Shown: positions 17,822 through 27,609 of the stretch, piece after piece
Layout of the letters: each line of letters opens with the position of its first letter
Numbering within the stretch: the stretch's first letter is position 1
Assembly: GCF_013004375.1 (NCBI RefSeq)
Contig: NZ_JABERI010000005.1
Location: 1 to 64,000, forward strand
Direction of reading: 5' to 3'
Length of the DNA: 64,000 bases
Source of the DNA: Acinetobacter terrae
GTDB lineage: Bacteria > Pseudomonadota > Gammaproteobacteria > Pseudomonadales > Moraxellaceae
Notes under the pieces: generated by a model
Told to the model about the DNA's origin: nothing
Database searches by the model: none
What the model saw: only the letters and a program-made list of their open reading frames with translations
Made by a program: the position numbers and the translations under genes

Positions 17822-18616
17822 CTAGGCAAACACGGTAACTGTCTGTCTCGAAATCGCGATCAGTCGATTCTCGGCATCCCAAAGATGTGCATATTCAGTG
17901 GAATACCCTTCTGCTGCATAATCGGTAAATACTTTATATTTAAACCAATCTTGCACATGATTATTCAAAGGGTGAACATAAGTCACGTGCCAAGTCAGTG
18001 AACTGGCCGGTGCGAATGTTTTAAACATCGGCAATACCCCCGGTGGCCACATATCAAATGCCACCATCAAATCAGCCACTGTCATTTCCCGGTTGTCATG
18101 CCGCTCAGGATTAAAACGCATCCAGCCACTAAAATCAGGCTTTTCACTAGCGGTACATGGATATTGACCATCAATCCAAACCAGATCCATTTGCTGAAAA
18201 CACTGAGGTGCCAAAGGTGGTGGAGGAACAATGGTTAAATGTTCAACCGCCGGAAATTCAGGTGCAATTCGTTGTTGTTGTACTGAAATGCCAGACTCAC
18301 GATGGGTACCAAAACTGGCAATCAAGATGCTTTGTACCGCATCATCTTGCCATAGCCGCACTTCGATGGTCGTTACCGACTTGCCTTGGCGTAAAATTTC
18401 AGCCGTCAGTCTGACTTGACTTTCTTGTACTGGACCGACAAAAGTCACACTGGTGCTTAACAAGCGTTTTGAGGGATCTGCAATCGTCGCCAATGCCTTT
18501 TGCATCATCATCCCTGCGACCAGACCACCATAAATAGTGCGTCCTTGTAGCCAACCTTGGGGAATATTCACCCATTCATCTTGTTCAATTTCTGTGAATA
18601 ATTGGTGCAGTGACAT
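17822..18616 (-). CDS. Acyl-CoA thioesterase, double hot-dog (TesB-like)
   Basis: The 264-residue protein looks like two hot-dog folds in tandem. The first has QGWLQGRTIYGGLVAGMMMQKAL, with the GG-hxAQ pattern of TesB-like enzymes, and VTFVGPVQESQVRLTAEILRQGKSVTTIEVRL. The second has LTWHVTYVHPLN and the closing AHLWDAENRLIAISRQTVTVF. Such enzymes release free fatty acids from acyl-CoA. It stands alone between pgsA and uvrC. The substrate range is unknown. Confidence 0.87.
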   Translation of the reverse strand: MSLHQLFTEIEQDEWVNIPQGWLQGRTIYGGLVAGMMMQKALATIADPSKRLLSTSVTFVGPVQESQVRLTAEILRQGKSVTTIEVRLWQDDAVQSILIASFGTHRESGISVQQQRIAPEFPAVEHLTIVPPPPLAPQCFQQMDLVWIDGQYPCTASEKPDFSGWMRFNPERHDNREMTVADLMVAFDMWPPGVLPMFKTFAPASSLTWHVTYVHPLNNHVQDWFKYKVFTDYAAEGYSTEYAHLWDAENRLIAISRQTVTVFA

Positions 18617-18726
18617 CCTTAGTCCTCTGTAATTTTTTAATTTGCTCTATCTTTCACTCATTTTTAAAAATTGTAAATGACCACTATTCGATGATTTATT
18701 GAACTTTTTTGTCACTATCCTGCCAT

Positions 18727-20526
18727 TTATTCATGTAGAACATTATAAATCATTCTCGCCATGACATCGCCCAAACCGGGAACCAGTTTCAAATCATTTT
18801 CTGAAGCTTTCAGTACGCCCTGAATCCCGCCAAAATGAGTCAGCAAATCACGACGGCGTTTTGGGCCAAGACCTGGAATCACTTCCAGAACTGATCCACC
18901 ACGGCGTTTATCGCGTTTAGCTCGATGCTTGGTAATGGCAAAACGATGCGCTTCATCACGCACCTGCTGAATCAGATGCAGCGCTTTATGGTCTTCCGGC
19001 AATTGAATTTTAGTGCCATCAGTAAAATGTAAGGTTTCCAAACCGGGTTTACGCCCCTCACCTTTGGATACCCCAACCATAAACGCATCCAGTCCCAGAT
19101 CCTGCATCACTTGCATCGCCATATACAATTGACCTTTACCGCCATCAATCAGCAGCAAATCCGGCAACATGGCTTTTTTATAGCGACGGGTCAATGCTTG
19201 ACGCATGGCAGCATAGTCATCCCCACCGGTAATATCTTCAATGGAAAACTGGCGATAATCACGTTTCCGTGCACCGCCCGAATCGAACACCACACATGAA
19301 GCAATCGTGGCTTCACCCATGGTATGGGAGATATCAAAACATTCAATCCTGTCAATCGGGCGACCGACCACCTGTTCAAGCTGATGGAAGCGTTCATTCA
19401 ATTCAAAATGATTGGCCAACTGCCCTTTAATGGCATGCTGCACATTCATATTGGCCAGCTCTAACCATTCGGCACGGGTTTCCCGAACATTGTGCTTAAT
19501 CTGCACTTTCTTGCCAAATTCCTGTTGCAGTGCTTGTTCTAATTCTTTGTGATCGGGTAATTCGGTATTAATGATCAGCTCGGCAGGAACTTCATCTGCA
19601 ACCTGAAAATAAAAGTTCGCCATAAAGTCCGACAGCATTTGCCCCAGATCATCTCCCAACATATCGGGGAAGTAGCTTTTACCGCCGAGCATTTTGCCAT
19701 TGCGTACATGCATAATCTGCACACAGGTCACCCCGGCATGATAGGCAATCGCCAGAATATCGGCTTCACCTTTGACTTTATAAATCGCCTGTTGCGATTG
19801 CACATCACGTAGCAATGCCATCCGATCACGATAAAACACCGCTTTTTCAAATTCCAAAGCTTCAGCTGCAGCTTCCATTTTGGCAATCAGTTCCTGATTC
19901 AGCTCTTTGGTGTCGCCCTGTAAAAAGCGAATCGAATTTTTGACATCTTCCTGATAATCTTCAGGTGAAATCAAACCGACACAAGGCGCAGTACAGCGCT
20001 TGATTTGGTACTGTAAACACGGACGTTTACGCTGTGAAAAATAGCTATTTTCACATTGGCGCACGTTAAACAGTTTTTGCAGCACCACCAAGGTATCGCG
20101 GGCATTATAGGCACTCGGATAGGGTCCGAAGAACTTGCCGACCTGATGCTTGCCTTTGCCACGTCCTGAAGCAATCCGTGGATAAGGCTTGTCACTGGAA
20201 ACGAAGATATAAACGTAAGATTTATCATCGCGCAGCATGATGTTATACGGCGGACGATGCAGTTTAATCAGGTTTTGTTCAAGCAATAAGGCTTCGGTTT
20301 CGGAACGGACAATCAGCGTTTCAATGTCATAAATTCGTGCCACCAAAGCCTGTGTTTTCGGATGCTCGATGGTTTTAACGAAATAGCTCGACACGCGGTT
20401 TTTTAGATTCTTGGCTTTTCCGACATACAGTAATTCACCGTCTTTACCCAACATCCGGTAAACACCGGGTAAAGTGGTCATATTGGCTAAAATCTTTTCT
20501 ATATTTTCACGTGCGTTTTCGTTCAC
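18727..20526 (-). CDS. uvrC: Excinuclease ABC subunit C
   Basis: UvrC cuts DNA on both sides of a lesion held by UvrB. Domains in order: GIY-YIG nuclease (about residues 15-95, [27 protein letters not shown]), the cysteine-bearing linker, the UVR helix that binds UvrB (about 203-238), the RNase H-like second nuclease ([47 protein letters not shown]) and a C-terminal helix-hairpin-helix pair ([31 protein letters not shown]). The 599-residue length is normal. uvrA begins at the far end of this window. Confidence 0.97.
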   Translation of the reverse strand: MNENARENIEKILANMTTLPGVYRMLGKDGELLYVGKAKNLKNRVSSYFVKTIEHPKTQALVARIYDIETLIVRSETEALLLEQNLIKLHRPPYNIMLRDDKSYVYIFVSSDKPYPRIASGRGKGKHQVGKFFGPYPSAYNARDTLVVLQKLFNVRQCENSYFSQRKRPCLQYQIKRCTAPCVGLISPEDYQEDVKNSIRFLQGDTKELNQELIAKMEAAAEALEFEKAVFYRDRMALLRDVQSQQAIYKVKGEADILAIAYHAGVTCVQIMHVRNGKMLGGKSYFPDMLGDDLGQMLSDFMANFYFQVADEVPAELIINTELPDHKELEQALQQEFGKKVQIKHNVRETRAEWLELANMNVQHAIKGQLANHFELNERFHQLEQVVGRPIDRIECFDISHTMGEATIASCVVFDSGGARKRDYRQFSIEDITGGDDYAAMRQALTRRYKKAMLPDLLLIDGGKGQLYMAMQVMQDLGLDAFMVGVSKGEGRKPGLETLHFTDGTKIQLPEDHKALHLIQQVRDEAHRFAITKHRAKRDKRRGGSVLEVIPGLGPKRRRDLLTHFGGIQGVLKASENDLKLVPGLGDVMARMIYNVLHE

Positions 20527-20716
20527 ATTCAGCCTTATTCACAATGATGTCTGCTTTGCTACATGATGTGATGGTTTTCACGCCATTTTCAAGCCAATTC
20601 GGTATTTTTCCCGTAATCATGCAAAGTTCTAACAATCACCTGATTGCTAAAAGCTATAAGTCAATCTGGCTTATTTTGCTATGCTCAAGCCATCTGAAGA
20701 ATTTGGATCAAACTGA

Positions 20717-21766
20717 ATGACGACCCACAATCATGCCATGCATATCGTTAAGCCTGTAACTGCAACGCATAGCACATCTGAAAAAGATAAACTGATTAGC
20801 AAACCTCGTTTTCATTTTGAACCTAAACAGGTCATGCAATTACTGCATGCCCGGATTATTGGACAGGACGCTGCACTGCAAGAAATCGAAAAAATGCTGC
20901 ATGTGGTCAAAGCCGATTTTTCCAGTCCTGAACGCCCTTTATCTGTGACCTTAATGCTTGGTCCAACCGGTGTCGGTAAAACTGAAACCGTGCGTTTAAT
21001 TAGCGAGGCGATTTATGATCGCCCGGATGCTTTTTGCCGGATTGATATGAACACCTTGGCGCAAGAACATTATGCCGCAGCCATTACCGGTGCCCCTCCG
21101 GGTTATGTTGGTTCTAAAGAAGGTCATAGCCTGTTTGATGAAACTGCCATTGCCGGTTCACATACCCGTCCGGGGATTGTGCTGTTTGATGAGCTGGAGA
21201 AAGCCTCGACTGAAGTGATTCGTGGTTTAATGAATATACTCGATACCGGAAAACTGACTTTAACCTCAGGTACCAAGACCATTGATTTTCGTAACTGCAT
21301 GATCTTTATGACCAGTAATGTCGGTGCACAAGCTGCGCAGCAATATCTGGATAAACTGAATTTCTTGCCGAAAAAAATGCAGGATATTTGCCTTAAAAAA
21401 ATACCGACCAAAACCATTATTGAAAAAGTCATGTTTAAAAAGTTCGACCCTGAATTTTTAAACCGGATTGATCGTACTTTGCATTATCAAGCAGTTCAGG
21501 ACGATGCTTTACCGAAATTGGTCGAGATTGAACTGCAAAAGCTGAATCAACGACTACAGCATCAAAAGCGTGCTGTTGTTTTAACCGATGCCGCCAAAGC
21601 TCACTTCTACAAAGGTCATGATATTCGTTTTGGCGCACGCCATTTGGCGCGAAAAATGCGAACTGAACTGGAACCGATTCTGGCGATTTATTTTTTAAAT
21701 TATCCGGAAAAAGCTCAGCTCACGGTGAATTTTGAGGATGGACAATTGATGATTCAGCCAGACTAA
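20717..21766 (+). CDS. AAA+ ATPase, ClpA/B-like second domain, short stand-alone form
   Basis: A single AAA-2 module of 349 residues resembles the second ATPase domain of ClpA/ClpB: IIGQDAALQEIEKML, Walker A LGPTGVGKTETV, pore-loop stretch GAPPGYVGSKEGHSLF, Walker B IVLFDELEKAS, sensor MIFMTSNVG, the arginine-finger region FDPEFLNRID and the C-terminal D2-small segment DIRFGARHLARKM. It lacks the N-terminal Clp domain and the first ATPase domain. No protease gene is nearby. A chaperone or unfoldase role is inferred from the family. It is transcribed alone, divergent from uvrC. Confidence 0.85.
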   Translation: MTTHNHAMHIVKPVTATHSTSEKDKLISKPRFHFEPKQVMQLLHARIIGQDAALQEIEKMLHVVKADFSSPERPLSVTLMLGPTGVGKTETVRLISEAIYDRPDAFCRIDMNTLAQEHYAAAITGAPPGYVGSKEGHSLFDETAIAGSHTRPGIVLFDELEKASTEVIRGLMNILDTGKLTLTSGTKTIDFRNCMIFMTSNVGAQAAQQYLDKLNFLPKKMQDICLKKIPTKTIIEKVMFKKFDPEFLNRIDRTLHYQAVQDDALPKLVEIELQKLNQRLQHQKRAVVLTDAAKAHFYKGHDIRFGARHLARKMRTELEPILAIYFLNYPEKAQLTVNFEDGQLMIQPD

Positions 21767-22188
21767 CCCTCTAAATAACCCTTTAAATAATCATCGTTGT
21801 AGTCAAACATTTGGCAGAGTATTTGACTGCAAACTGTGTTCACTTTTATTCAAATGAAATATGCGGAAATGCTGCTGATTTGCAATCTTCAGCTTAAAAC
21901 TTTGCGACAACTATGACTTCATTGAATTAAAAATTGAGCTCAATTGACCTTTTTGACCAAAACAAGCCCATAAAAAACTTGAAATTCACCACTTACCCCC
22001 GATATAAATAGCCACGAAATGATTAAAAAATCTTAATTTAAACAAAAAGTTCATTACATTTTTACAAGATACAGTAAAAGTAAAGCTGTCCATCACAAGG
22101 GTTTGTTGAAAAAAAATTGATGACCCTTGCGTCACTGCTTGATACAACTTGTTATGTTCTTTTTGGATATAGTTATCGTAAGATTAGC
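21767..22188. other. Intergenic region upstream of fadBA
   Basis: About 420 bases of A/T-rich DNA without a credible reading frame. It probably holds the fadB promoter (several TTG-type -35 elements and A/T-rich -10 candidates lie between 22120 and 22180, none clearly best). No terminator of the preceding ATPase gene was recognised. Confidence 0.5.
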
Positions 22189-22224
22189 GAAGCTCGATGT
22201 ACGCGGGAAATGCGTACATGCTTC
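22189..22224 (+). promoter_or_regulatory. Stem-loop in the fadBA leader
   Basis: GAAGC plus ATGTACGC pair with GCGTACAT plus GCTTC, thirteen pairs in all with a three-base bulge and a seven-base loop. No T-run follows, so it is not a terminator. It lies 45 bases before the fadB start, and could be an operator or a structured leader element. Confidence 0.55.
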
Positions 22225-22268
22225 AAAACATCAACTTAATAAGTCCTCCAAAATAAAGGAGATCAGGC

Positions 22269-24422
22269 ATGATCCACGCTGGCAATGCCATTACCGTCCA
22301 AATGCTTTCGGACGGAATTGCAGAATTCCGCTTTGACTTACAAGGTGAGTCGGTCAACAAATTTAACCGTGCAACGATTGAAGACTTTAAAGCTGCAATT
22401 GACGCTGTTAAAGCAAATAGCGACGTTAAAGGTTTAATCGTTACCTCTGGTAAATCAACATTTATCGTAGGTGCAGACATCACTGAATTTGGTGATAACT
22501 TTGCTCAAGGCGAAAAAGCAATTGTGGATTGGGCAATGCCTGTTCACGAAATCTTCAACAGCTTTGAAGATTTAGAAATTCCTAAAGTTGCTGCAATCAA
22601 TGGTATGGCATTGGGCGGTGGTTTTGAGATGTGTCTTGTATGTGACTACCGTGTCATGTCAGAAGCAGCTCAAGTGGGCCTGCCTGAAATCAAACTGGGA
22701 ATTTTCCCGGGTTTCGGTGGCACAGTTCGTTTAAGCCGTGTGATTGGTATCGACAATGCGGTTGAATGGATGGCGATGGCTAATCCTAAACGCCCTGATG
22801 CTGCACTGAAAGACGGTGCGGTTGATGCGGTTGTTACTGCTGACAAACTTCAAGCAGCTGCAATTGACCTGGTTAAACAAGCGATTGCTGGTCGCCTTGA
22901 CTGGAAAGCAAAACGTCAGGAAAAACTGGATCCAGTTAAACTTAGCCCAATCGAACAGATGATGGCGTTTAACTCATCTAAAGGCGTGGTTCTGGCTAAA
23001 GCAAACCCTGCTCAATACCCTGCGCCTAAACTTCTTCTTGATTCATTACAAGCAGGTGCAAGCCTTCCACGTAATGAAGCATTGAAAGTTGAAGCTGAAG
23101 GTTTTGCTAAAGCTGCGGTAACACCACAAGCGGGTGCATTGATTGGTTTATTCCTCAATGACCAGCTGGTGAAAAAAACATCTAAGAAACATGAAAAAGG
23201 TGCGCACCCTGTAAACCAGGCGGCTGTTCTAGGCGCAGGTATCATGGGTGGCGGTATTGCTTACCAAGCGGCAAGCAAAGGCACACCAATCATCATGAAA
23301 GACATTGGTAACCCACAATTGGCGTTAGGGATGTCGGAAGCGAACAAATTGTTGACCAAACAAGTTGAACGCAAAAAAATGACCCCTGCGAAAATGGGTG
23401 AAACCCTTGCTCGCATCCGCCCGACTTTAAGCTTGGAAGAGTTTAAAGAAGTGGATATCGTGATTGAAGCAGTAACTGAAAATCCTAAGATCAAAGCTGC
23501 GGTTCTTGCGGACACTGAAAAATCAGTACGCGAAAACACCATCATTGCATCAAACACATCTACGATTTCAATCACGCGTTTGGCTGAAAGCCTGCAGCGT
23601 CCTGAAAACTTCGTGGGTATGCACTTCTTTAACCCAGTTCACATGATGCCTTTGGTTGAAGTGATCCGTGGTGAGAAAACCTCTGCTGAAGCAATCGCGA
23701 CTACTGTTGTTCTTGCTCAGAAAATGGGTAAAACACCAATCGTTGTAAATGACTGCCCGGGCTTCTTGGTAAACCGAGTATTGTTCCCTTACTTCGGTGC
23801 GTTTGACCTATTGCTTAAAGATGGTGCTGACTTCCAGCAAATCGACAAAGTAATGGAACGCTTCGGCTGGCCGATGGGCCCTGCTTACTTGATGGACGTT
23901 GTCGGTATCGACACTGGCGTTCACGGTGCAGAAGTGATGGCTGAAGGCTTCCCTGACCGTATGAAACCGGACTTCAAAGGTTCGATTCAAACTATGTATG
24001 AAGCAAAACGTTTGGGTCAAAAGAATGACGTTGGTTTCTACAAATACGAGTTAGACCGTAAAGGTAAGAAAGCGAAAAAAGTTGATCCTACAGCGTATGA
24101 ATTGATTGCATCTGTAGTGACTGGCGAAAAACGTGAATTTGATGCGCAAGAAATCATTGACCGTATGATGCTGGCTTTCTGTAACGAAACAGTTCGTTGC
24201 CTGGAAGACAACATTGTAGCAACTGCCTCTGAAGCAGACATGGCGATGATCATGGGTGTAGGTTTCCCTCCATTCCGTGGCGGTCCAGCACGTTACATCG
24301 ACCAAACAGGTGTTGCTGAATACGTTGCGCTTTGCGACAAATATGCACACTTAGGTAAAGCTTATGAAGCGCCACAAATGTTGCGTGACATGGCTGCTAA
24401 CAACAAAAAATTCTACGGTTAA
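22269..24422 (+). CDS. fadB: Fatty acid oxidation complex subunit alpha
   Basis: FadB is the multifunctional subunit of the beta-oxidation trifunctional enzyme: enoyl-CoA hydratase/isomerase plus 3-hydroxyacyl-CoA dehydrogenase. The N-terminal crotonase domain (about residues 1-190) has GADITEF, the oxyanion stretch [20 protein letters not shown] and [21 protein letters not shown]. The dehydrogenase part (from about 310) has the NAD-binding [19 protein letters not shown] and the catalytic [14 protein letters not shown]. The 717-residue length is normal. AAAGGAG stands upstream of the ATG, and fadA follows after 12 bases. Confidence 0.97.
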   Translation: MIHAGNAITVQMLSDGIAEFRFDLQGESVNKFNRATIEDFKAAIDAVKANSDVKGLIVTSGKSTFIVGADITEFGDNFAQGEKAIVDWAMPVHEIFNSFEDLEIPKVAAINGMALGGGFEMCLVCDYRVMSEAAQVGLPEIKLGIFPGFGGTVRLSRVIGIDNAVEWMAMANPKRPDAALKDGAVDAVVTADKLQAAAIDLVKQAIAGRLDWKAKRQEKLDPVKLSPIEQMMAFNSSKGVVLAKANPAQYPAPKLLLDSLQAGASLPRNEALKVEAEGFAKAAVTPQAGALIGLFLNDQLVKKTSKKHEKGAHPVNQAAVLGAGIMGGGIAYQAASKGTPIIMKDIGNPQLALGMSEANKLLTKQVERKKMTPAKMGETLARIRPTLSLEEFKEVDIVIEAVTENPKIKAAVLADTEKSVRENTIIASNTSTISITRLAESLQRPENFVGMHFFNPVHMMPLVEVIRGEKTSAEAIATTVVLAQKMGKTPIVVNDCPGFLVNRVLFPYFGAFDLLLKDGADFQQIDKVMERFGWPMGPAYLMDVVGIDTGVHGAEVMAEGFPDRMKPDFKGSIQTMYEAKRLGQKNDVGFYKYELDRKGKKAKKVDPTAYELIASVVTGEKREFDAQEIIDRMMLAFCNETVRCLEDNIVATASEADMAMIMGVGFPPFRGGPARYIDQTGVAEYVALCDKYAHLGKAYEAPQMLRDMAANNKKFYG

Positions 24423-24434
24423 GGAGCAACGTGA

Positions 24435-25607
<1,173 letters not shown>

Positions 25608-25625
25608 TTCTTAAATACTTAAGAT

Positions 25626-25656
25626 AAAAAACCCCGCTTATTGCGGGGTTTTTTCT
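25626..25656 (+). terminator. Terminator of fadBA
   Basis: ACCCCGC pairs with GCGGGGT around a short loop, followed by T6, with a run of A before it. It separates the fad operon from the A/T-rich reverse-transcriptase island, whose own promoter begins only 20 bases later. Confidence 0.93.
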
Positions 25657-25674
25657 TTAAAAATTAATTAGATA

Positions 25675-25703
25675 TTGTTTTAAACGATCATTTTTTGTAT
25701 ATT
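25675..25703 (+). promoter_or_regulatory. Promoter of the DRT2-type non-coding RNA
   Basis: TTGTTT (25675-25680) and TATATT (25698-25703) stand exactly 17 bases apart, a near-consensus sigma-70 promoter. The start would fall near 25710, directly before the first hairpin of the structured region. It is the only strong promoter seen between the fadA terminator and the reverse transcriptase. Confidence 0.78.
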
Positions 25704-25709
25704 CTATTT

Positions 25710-25995
25710 GCCTCTGTGTTGTTGTGCAGAGGGAAGGTTATCGAATAGCAAGTAATTCTGAGAACATGAGAGTAATTTCAATGTAATCAGGAGATAAACT
25801 GCATACTGCTTGTTCCCAAGTAGTTAGCACCATGTACATGATGCTAATAATGTAGACAATGCTTCTCATAGTATAAACCTTTGTAGATCTAAAGACGGTG
25901 TGAAAGGTTAAACTTTCAGAGGGTGCGTAAATTATGGGCACTTGGGTATGCTCTGGGGATTCTATTTTTTTATAAAGTAGAACGTGTTTCACGAG
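25710..25995 (+). ncRNA. Putative DRT2 template RNA upstream of the reverse transcriptase
   Basis: No protein frame with a ribosome site is visible on the plus strand, but hairpins are packed along about 290 bases. SL1 is CCTCTG/CAGAGG (25711-25732). A long-range stem AAGGTTAT/AT-A-AACCTT (25734-25741 with 25873-25881) encloses about 130 bases. Inside it are ACTGCTTG/CAAGTAGT with loop TTCC (25805-25824) and TTAGCA/TGCTAA (25824-25847). After it come CTTTG/TAAAG (25879-25894), GAAAG/CTTTC (25902-25917), a nine-pair hairpin (25960-25982) and CGTG/CACG (25983-25993). This is the layout expected for the RNA that DRT2 enzymes copy. The 5' end is inferred from the promoter; the 3' end is a guess. 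Confidence 0.72.
25749..25871 (-). other. Putative neo repeat unit (stop-free frame made by concatenated cDNA)
   Basis: On the strand of the expected cDNA only one frame lacks stops from 25741 upward; the other two minus frames and all plus frames are closed. ATAG occurs at 25745-25748 and 25868-25871, just inside the two arms of the enclosing stem. A jump between them gives a 123-base unit, 41 codons, so the frame never ends. The joint creates GCT-ATG, and the unit reads MRSIVYIISIMYMV, then LTTWEQAVCSLSPDY, then IEITLMFSELLA, a hydrophobic two-helix repeat. The concatemer brings TTGCTA (end of one unit) 16 bases before CATTAT (start of the next), a weak promoter. This is not an ordinary gene: there is no ribosome site in the genome copy. 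The boundaries are inference. Confidence 0.5.
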
Positions 25996-26029
25996 GATTA
26001 TCGTCAGCCTTTCCTTGAGTTTTCTAATC

Positions 26030-27376
26030 ATGACAATTGATCACAATTTTTTTAAAGAACGCCAAAAATTTTATTTACATTTTGATTATCCCATTTCTTC
26101 GGAATCACTTTTCATATATGTGACGAATCCTAAAAAAATAGAACAACATGCATTTTATCCTTTTATGCATTTTGAACTCAGCTCTCAAAAAATTAAAAAA
26201 AATGGCTTTAGAATAGTAAAAGGCAAAAAACAAATTGTAGTTGAAAAACAAGCTTCAAAAATCAGACCTATTAAATATTCTTCACACATCGATGGGCATA
26301 TCTATGCTTATTATGCTTATTTAATGAGTAAAAATTACGAAAAATTATTATTAGAAAAAGGGATTGATAACTCTGTTTTAGCTTTTAGAAAGTTAGCAAA
26401 CTCACCCAATAATATTCACTTTGCTAAAAATGTTTTTGATGAAATAAAAAAGCGCCAAAACTGTTCGGTTCTTTGTATAGATATCAAAAGCTTCTTTGAT
26501 GAGCTTGATCATCAATTGATAAAGCAAGCTTGGCTAAAGGTATTAGGTTTAGAACATTTACCTGATGACCATTATAAAATTTTTAAATCAATTACTAGTT
26601 ATTCTTATGTACATAAAAAAGATGTATATAAAAATCTAAATTTATCAATTAACCGTAACCATAAGCATTTAAAACGCCTATGTTCTAGTCAGGAATTTAG
26701 AGAAAAAATAAGAAATAATAAAATTATAACCAAACACAAAGAACAGAAAGGAATACCTCAAGGATCATCTATCAGTGCTTTTTTATCAAATATTTACATG
26801 CTAGATTTCGACGAAAATATAAACAATAAAGTAAAAAAATTAGAGGGAAAGTATTATCGTTATTGTGATGATATTTTAATTATTTGTGATCAAAAACATC
26901 GACTACCTCTGTTGTTAGATGTTCAAAGCTTTATTAAAAAATTAAAATTAGAAATACAAGAAAGAAAAACTAAGATTGTTGAATTTAAAGATGGTCTTCG
27001 AATATCAAAAGATGATTTACAATATTTAGGCTTTACCTATGATGGTAAAAAAATTCTATTAAGAGATTCAGGATTAGCAAAGTACTCTCATAAAGTAATG
27101 AAAGTAGTAAAAATGAATAATAAGCATTTATTAAGAATCAATAAGTTCAGAATTCAGCGTGGACTAGAGCCTTTAGAACGACATAAAAAATATATCTATA
27201 GACGATTTTCATTTATTGGAAAAAGAAATTACATTAGTTATGCACTAAGAGCCGCCCAAATAATGGATGAACCAGCGATTAAGCAGCAAATCAAACCACA
27301 TTGGAAAAGAATTCATCACCATATAAATAAATATGATCAATCTAATAATGAATATTATCTATTTTTAAAAAAGTGA
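26030..27376 (+). CDS. drt2: Antiviral reverse transcriptase, DRT2 type
   Basis: The 448-residue protein has reverse-transcriptase motifs in order: catalytic Asp in VLCIDIKSFFDEL (about 148-160), KGIPQGSSISAFLSNIYM (about 241-257), the active site YYRYCDDILII with YCDD at 278-281, and LQYLGFTYDG further on. The N-terminal YLHFDYPIS...YVTNP...QHAFYPF and the long basic C-terminal helix region match my recollection of DRT2 (UG2) defence enzymes, which copy an upstream RNA into repeated cDNA on phage infection. There is no maturase or endonuclease domain. The ATG at 26030 is preferred over a TTG at 26015; the ribosome site is weak (GAG). The gene is strikingly A/T-rich, unlike fadBA, a sign of transfer. 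Confidence 0.85.
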   Translation: MTIDHNFFKERQKFYLHFDYPISSESLFIYVTNPKKIEQHAFYPFMHFELSSQKIKKNGFRIVKGKKQIVVEKQASKIRPIKYSSHIDGHIYAYYAYLMSKNYEKLLLEKGIDNSVLAFRKLANSPNNIHFAKNVFDEIKKRQNCSVLCIDIKSFFDELDHQLIKQAWLKVLGLEHLPDDHYKIFKSITSYSYVHKKDVYKNLNLSINRNHKHLKRLCSSQEFREKIRNNKIITKHKEQKGIPQGSSISAFLSNIYMLDFDENINNKVKKLEGKYYRYCDDILIICDQKHRLPLLLDVQSFIKKLKLEIQERKTKIVEFKDGLRISKDDLQYLGFTYDGKKILLRDSGLAKYSHKVMKVVKMNNKHLLRINKFRIQRGLEPLERHKKYIYRRFSFIGKRNYISYALRAAQIMDEPAIKQQIKPHWKRIHHHINKYDQSNNEYYLFLKK

Positions 27377-27490
27377 CTATGAATAAAAATTATTATCAAA
27401 TATTTCTACAAGGATAAATCAAATACTGCTTCCAGCATTTAATTAATAGAATGTAACCCATCAGCAACATCATGTTATTACTTTGTAATT

Positions 27491-27514
27491 TTGGTTGAAT
27501 AATCATTCAACCAA
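27491..27514. repeat. Perfect inverted repeat downstream of the reverse transcriptase
   Basis: TTGGTTGAAT and ATTCAACCAA flank the loop AATC: ten perfect pairs. It lies 115 bases after the reverse-transcriptase stop codon and 95 bases before the next gene. No T-run follows, so it is either a poor terminator or an operator of the downstream gene. Confidence 0.6.
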
Positions 27515-27609
27515 TATACTTACCAAGCAACCTGTAACCAAACGAATCCACAGAAAGCATAGTATTCACAACGCATTATTTTCAAAACATTTTTTATAGG
27601 GTGATGACT

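Noticed and set aside
25738..26031. 97-codon minus-strand frame across the non-coding region as an ordinary gene
   Set aside because: No ribosome site, it overlaps the RNA and reads into the reverse-transcriptase start. Its openness over 25741-25871 is better explained as the frame used in concatenated cDNA.
25710..27376. Retron
   Set aside because: No inverted a1/a2 repeat pair with branching G was found around an msr-msd unit, and the active site is YCDD, not the usual retron YADD. The enzyme pattern matches DRT2 better.
26030..27376. Group II intron maturase
   Set aside because: No domain V-like hairpin or intron boundaries nearby, and no maturase or endonuclease part in the protein.
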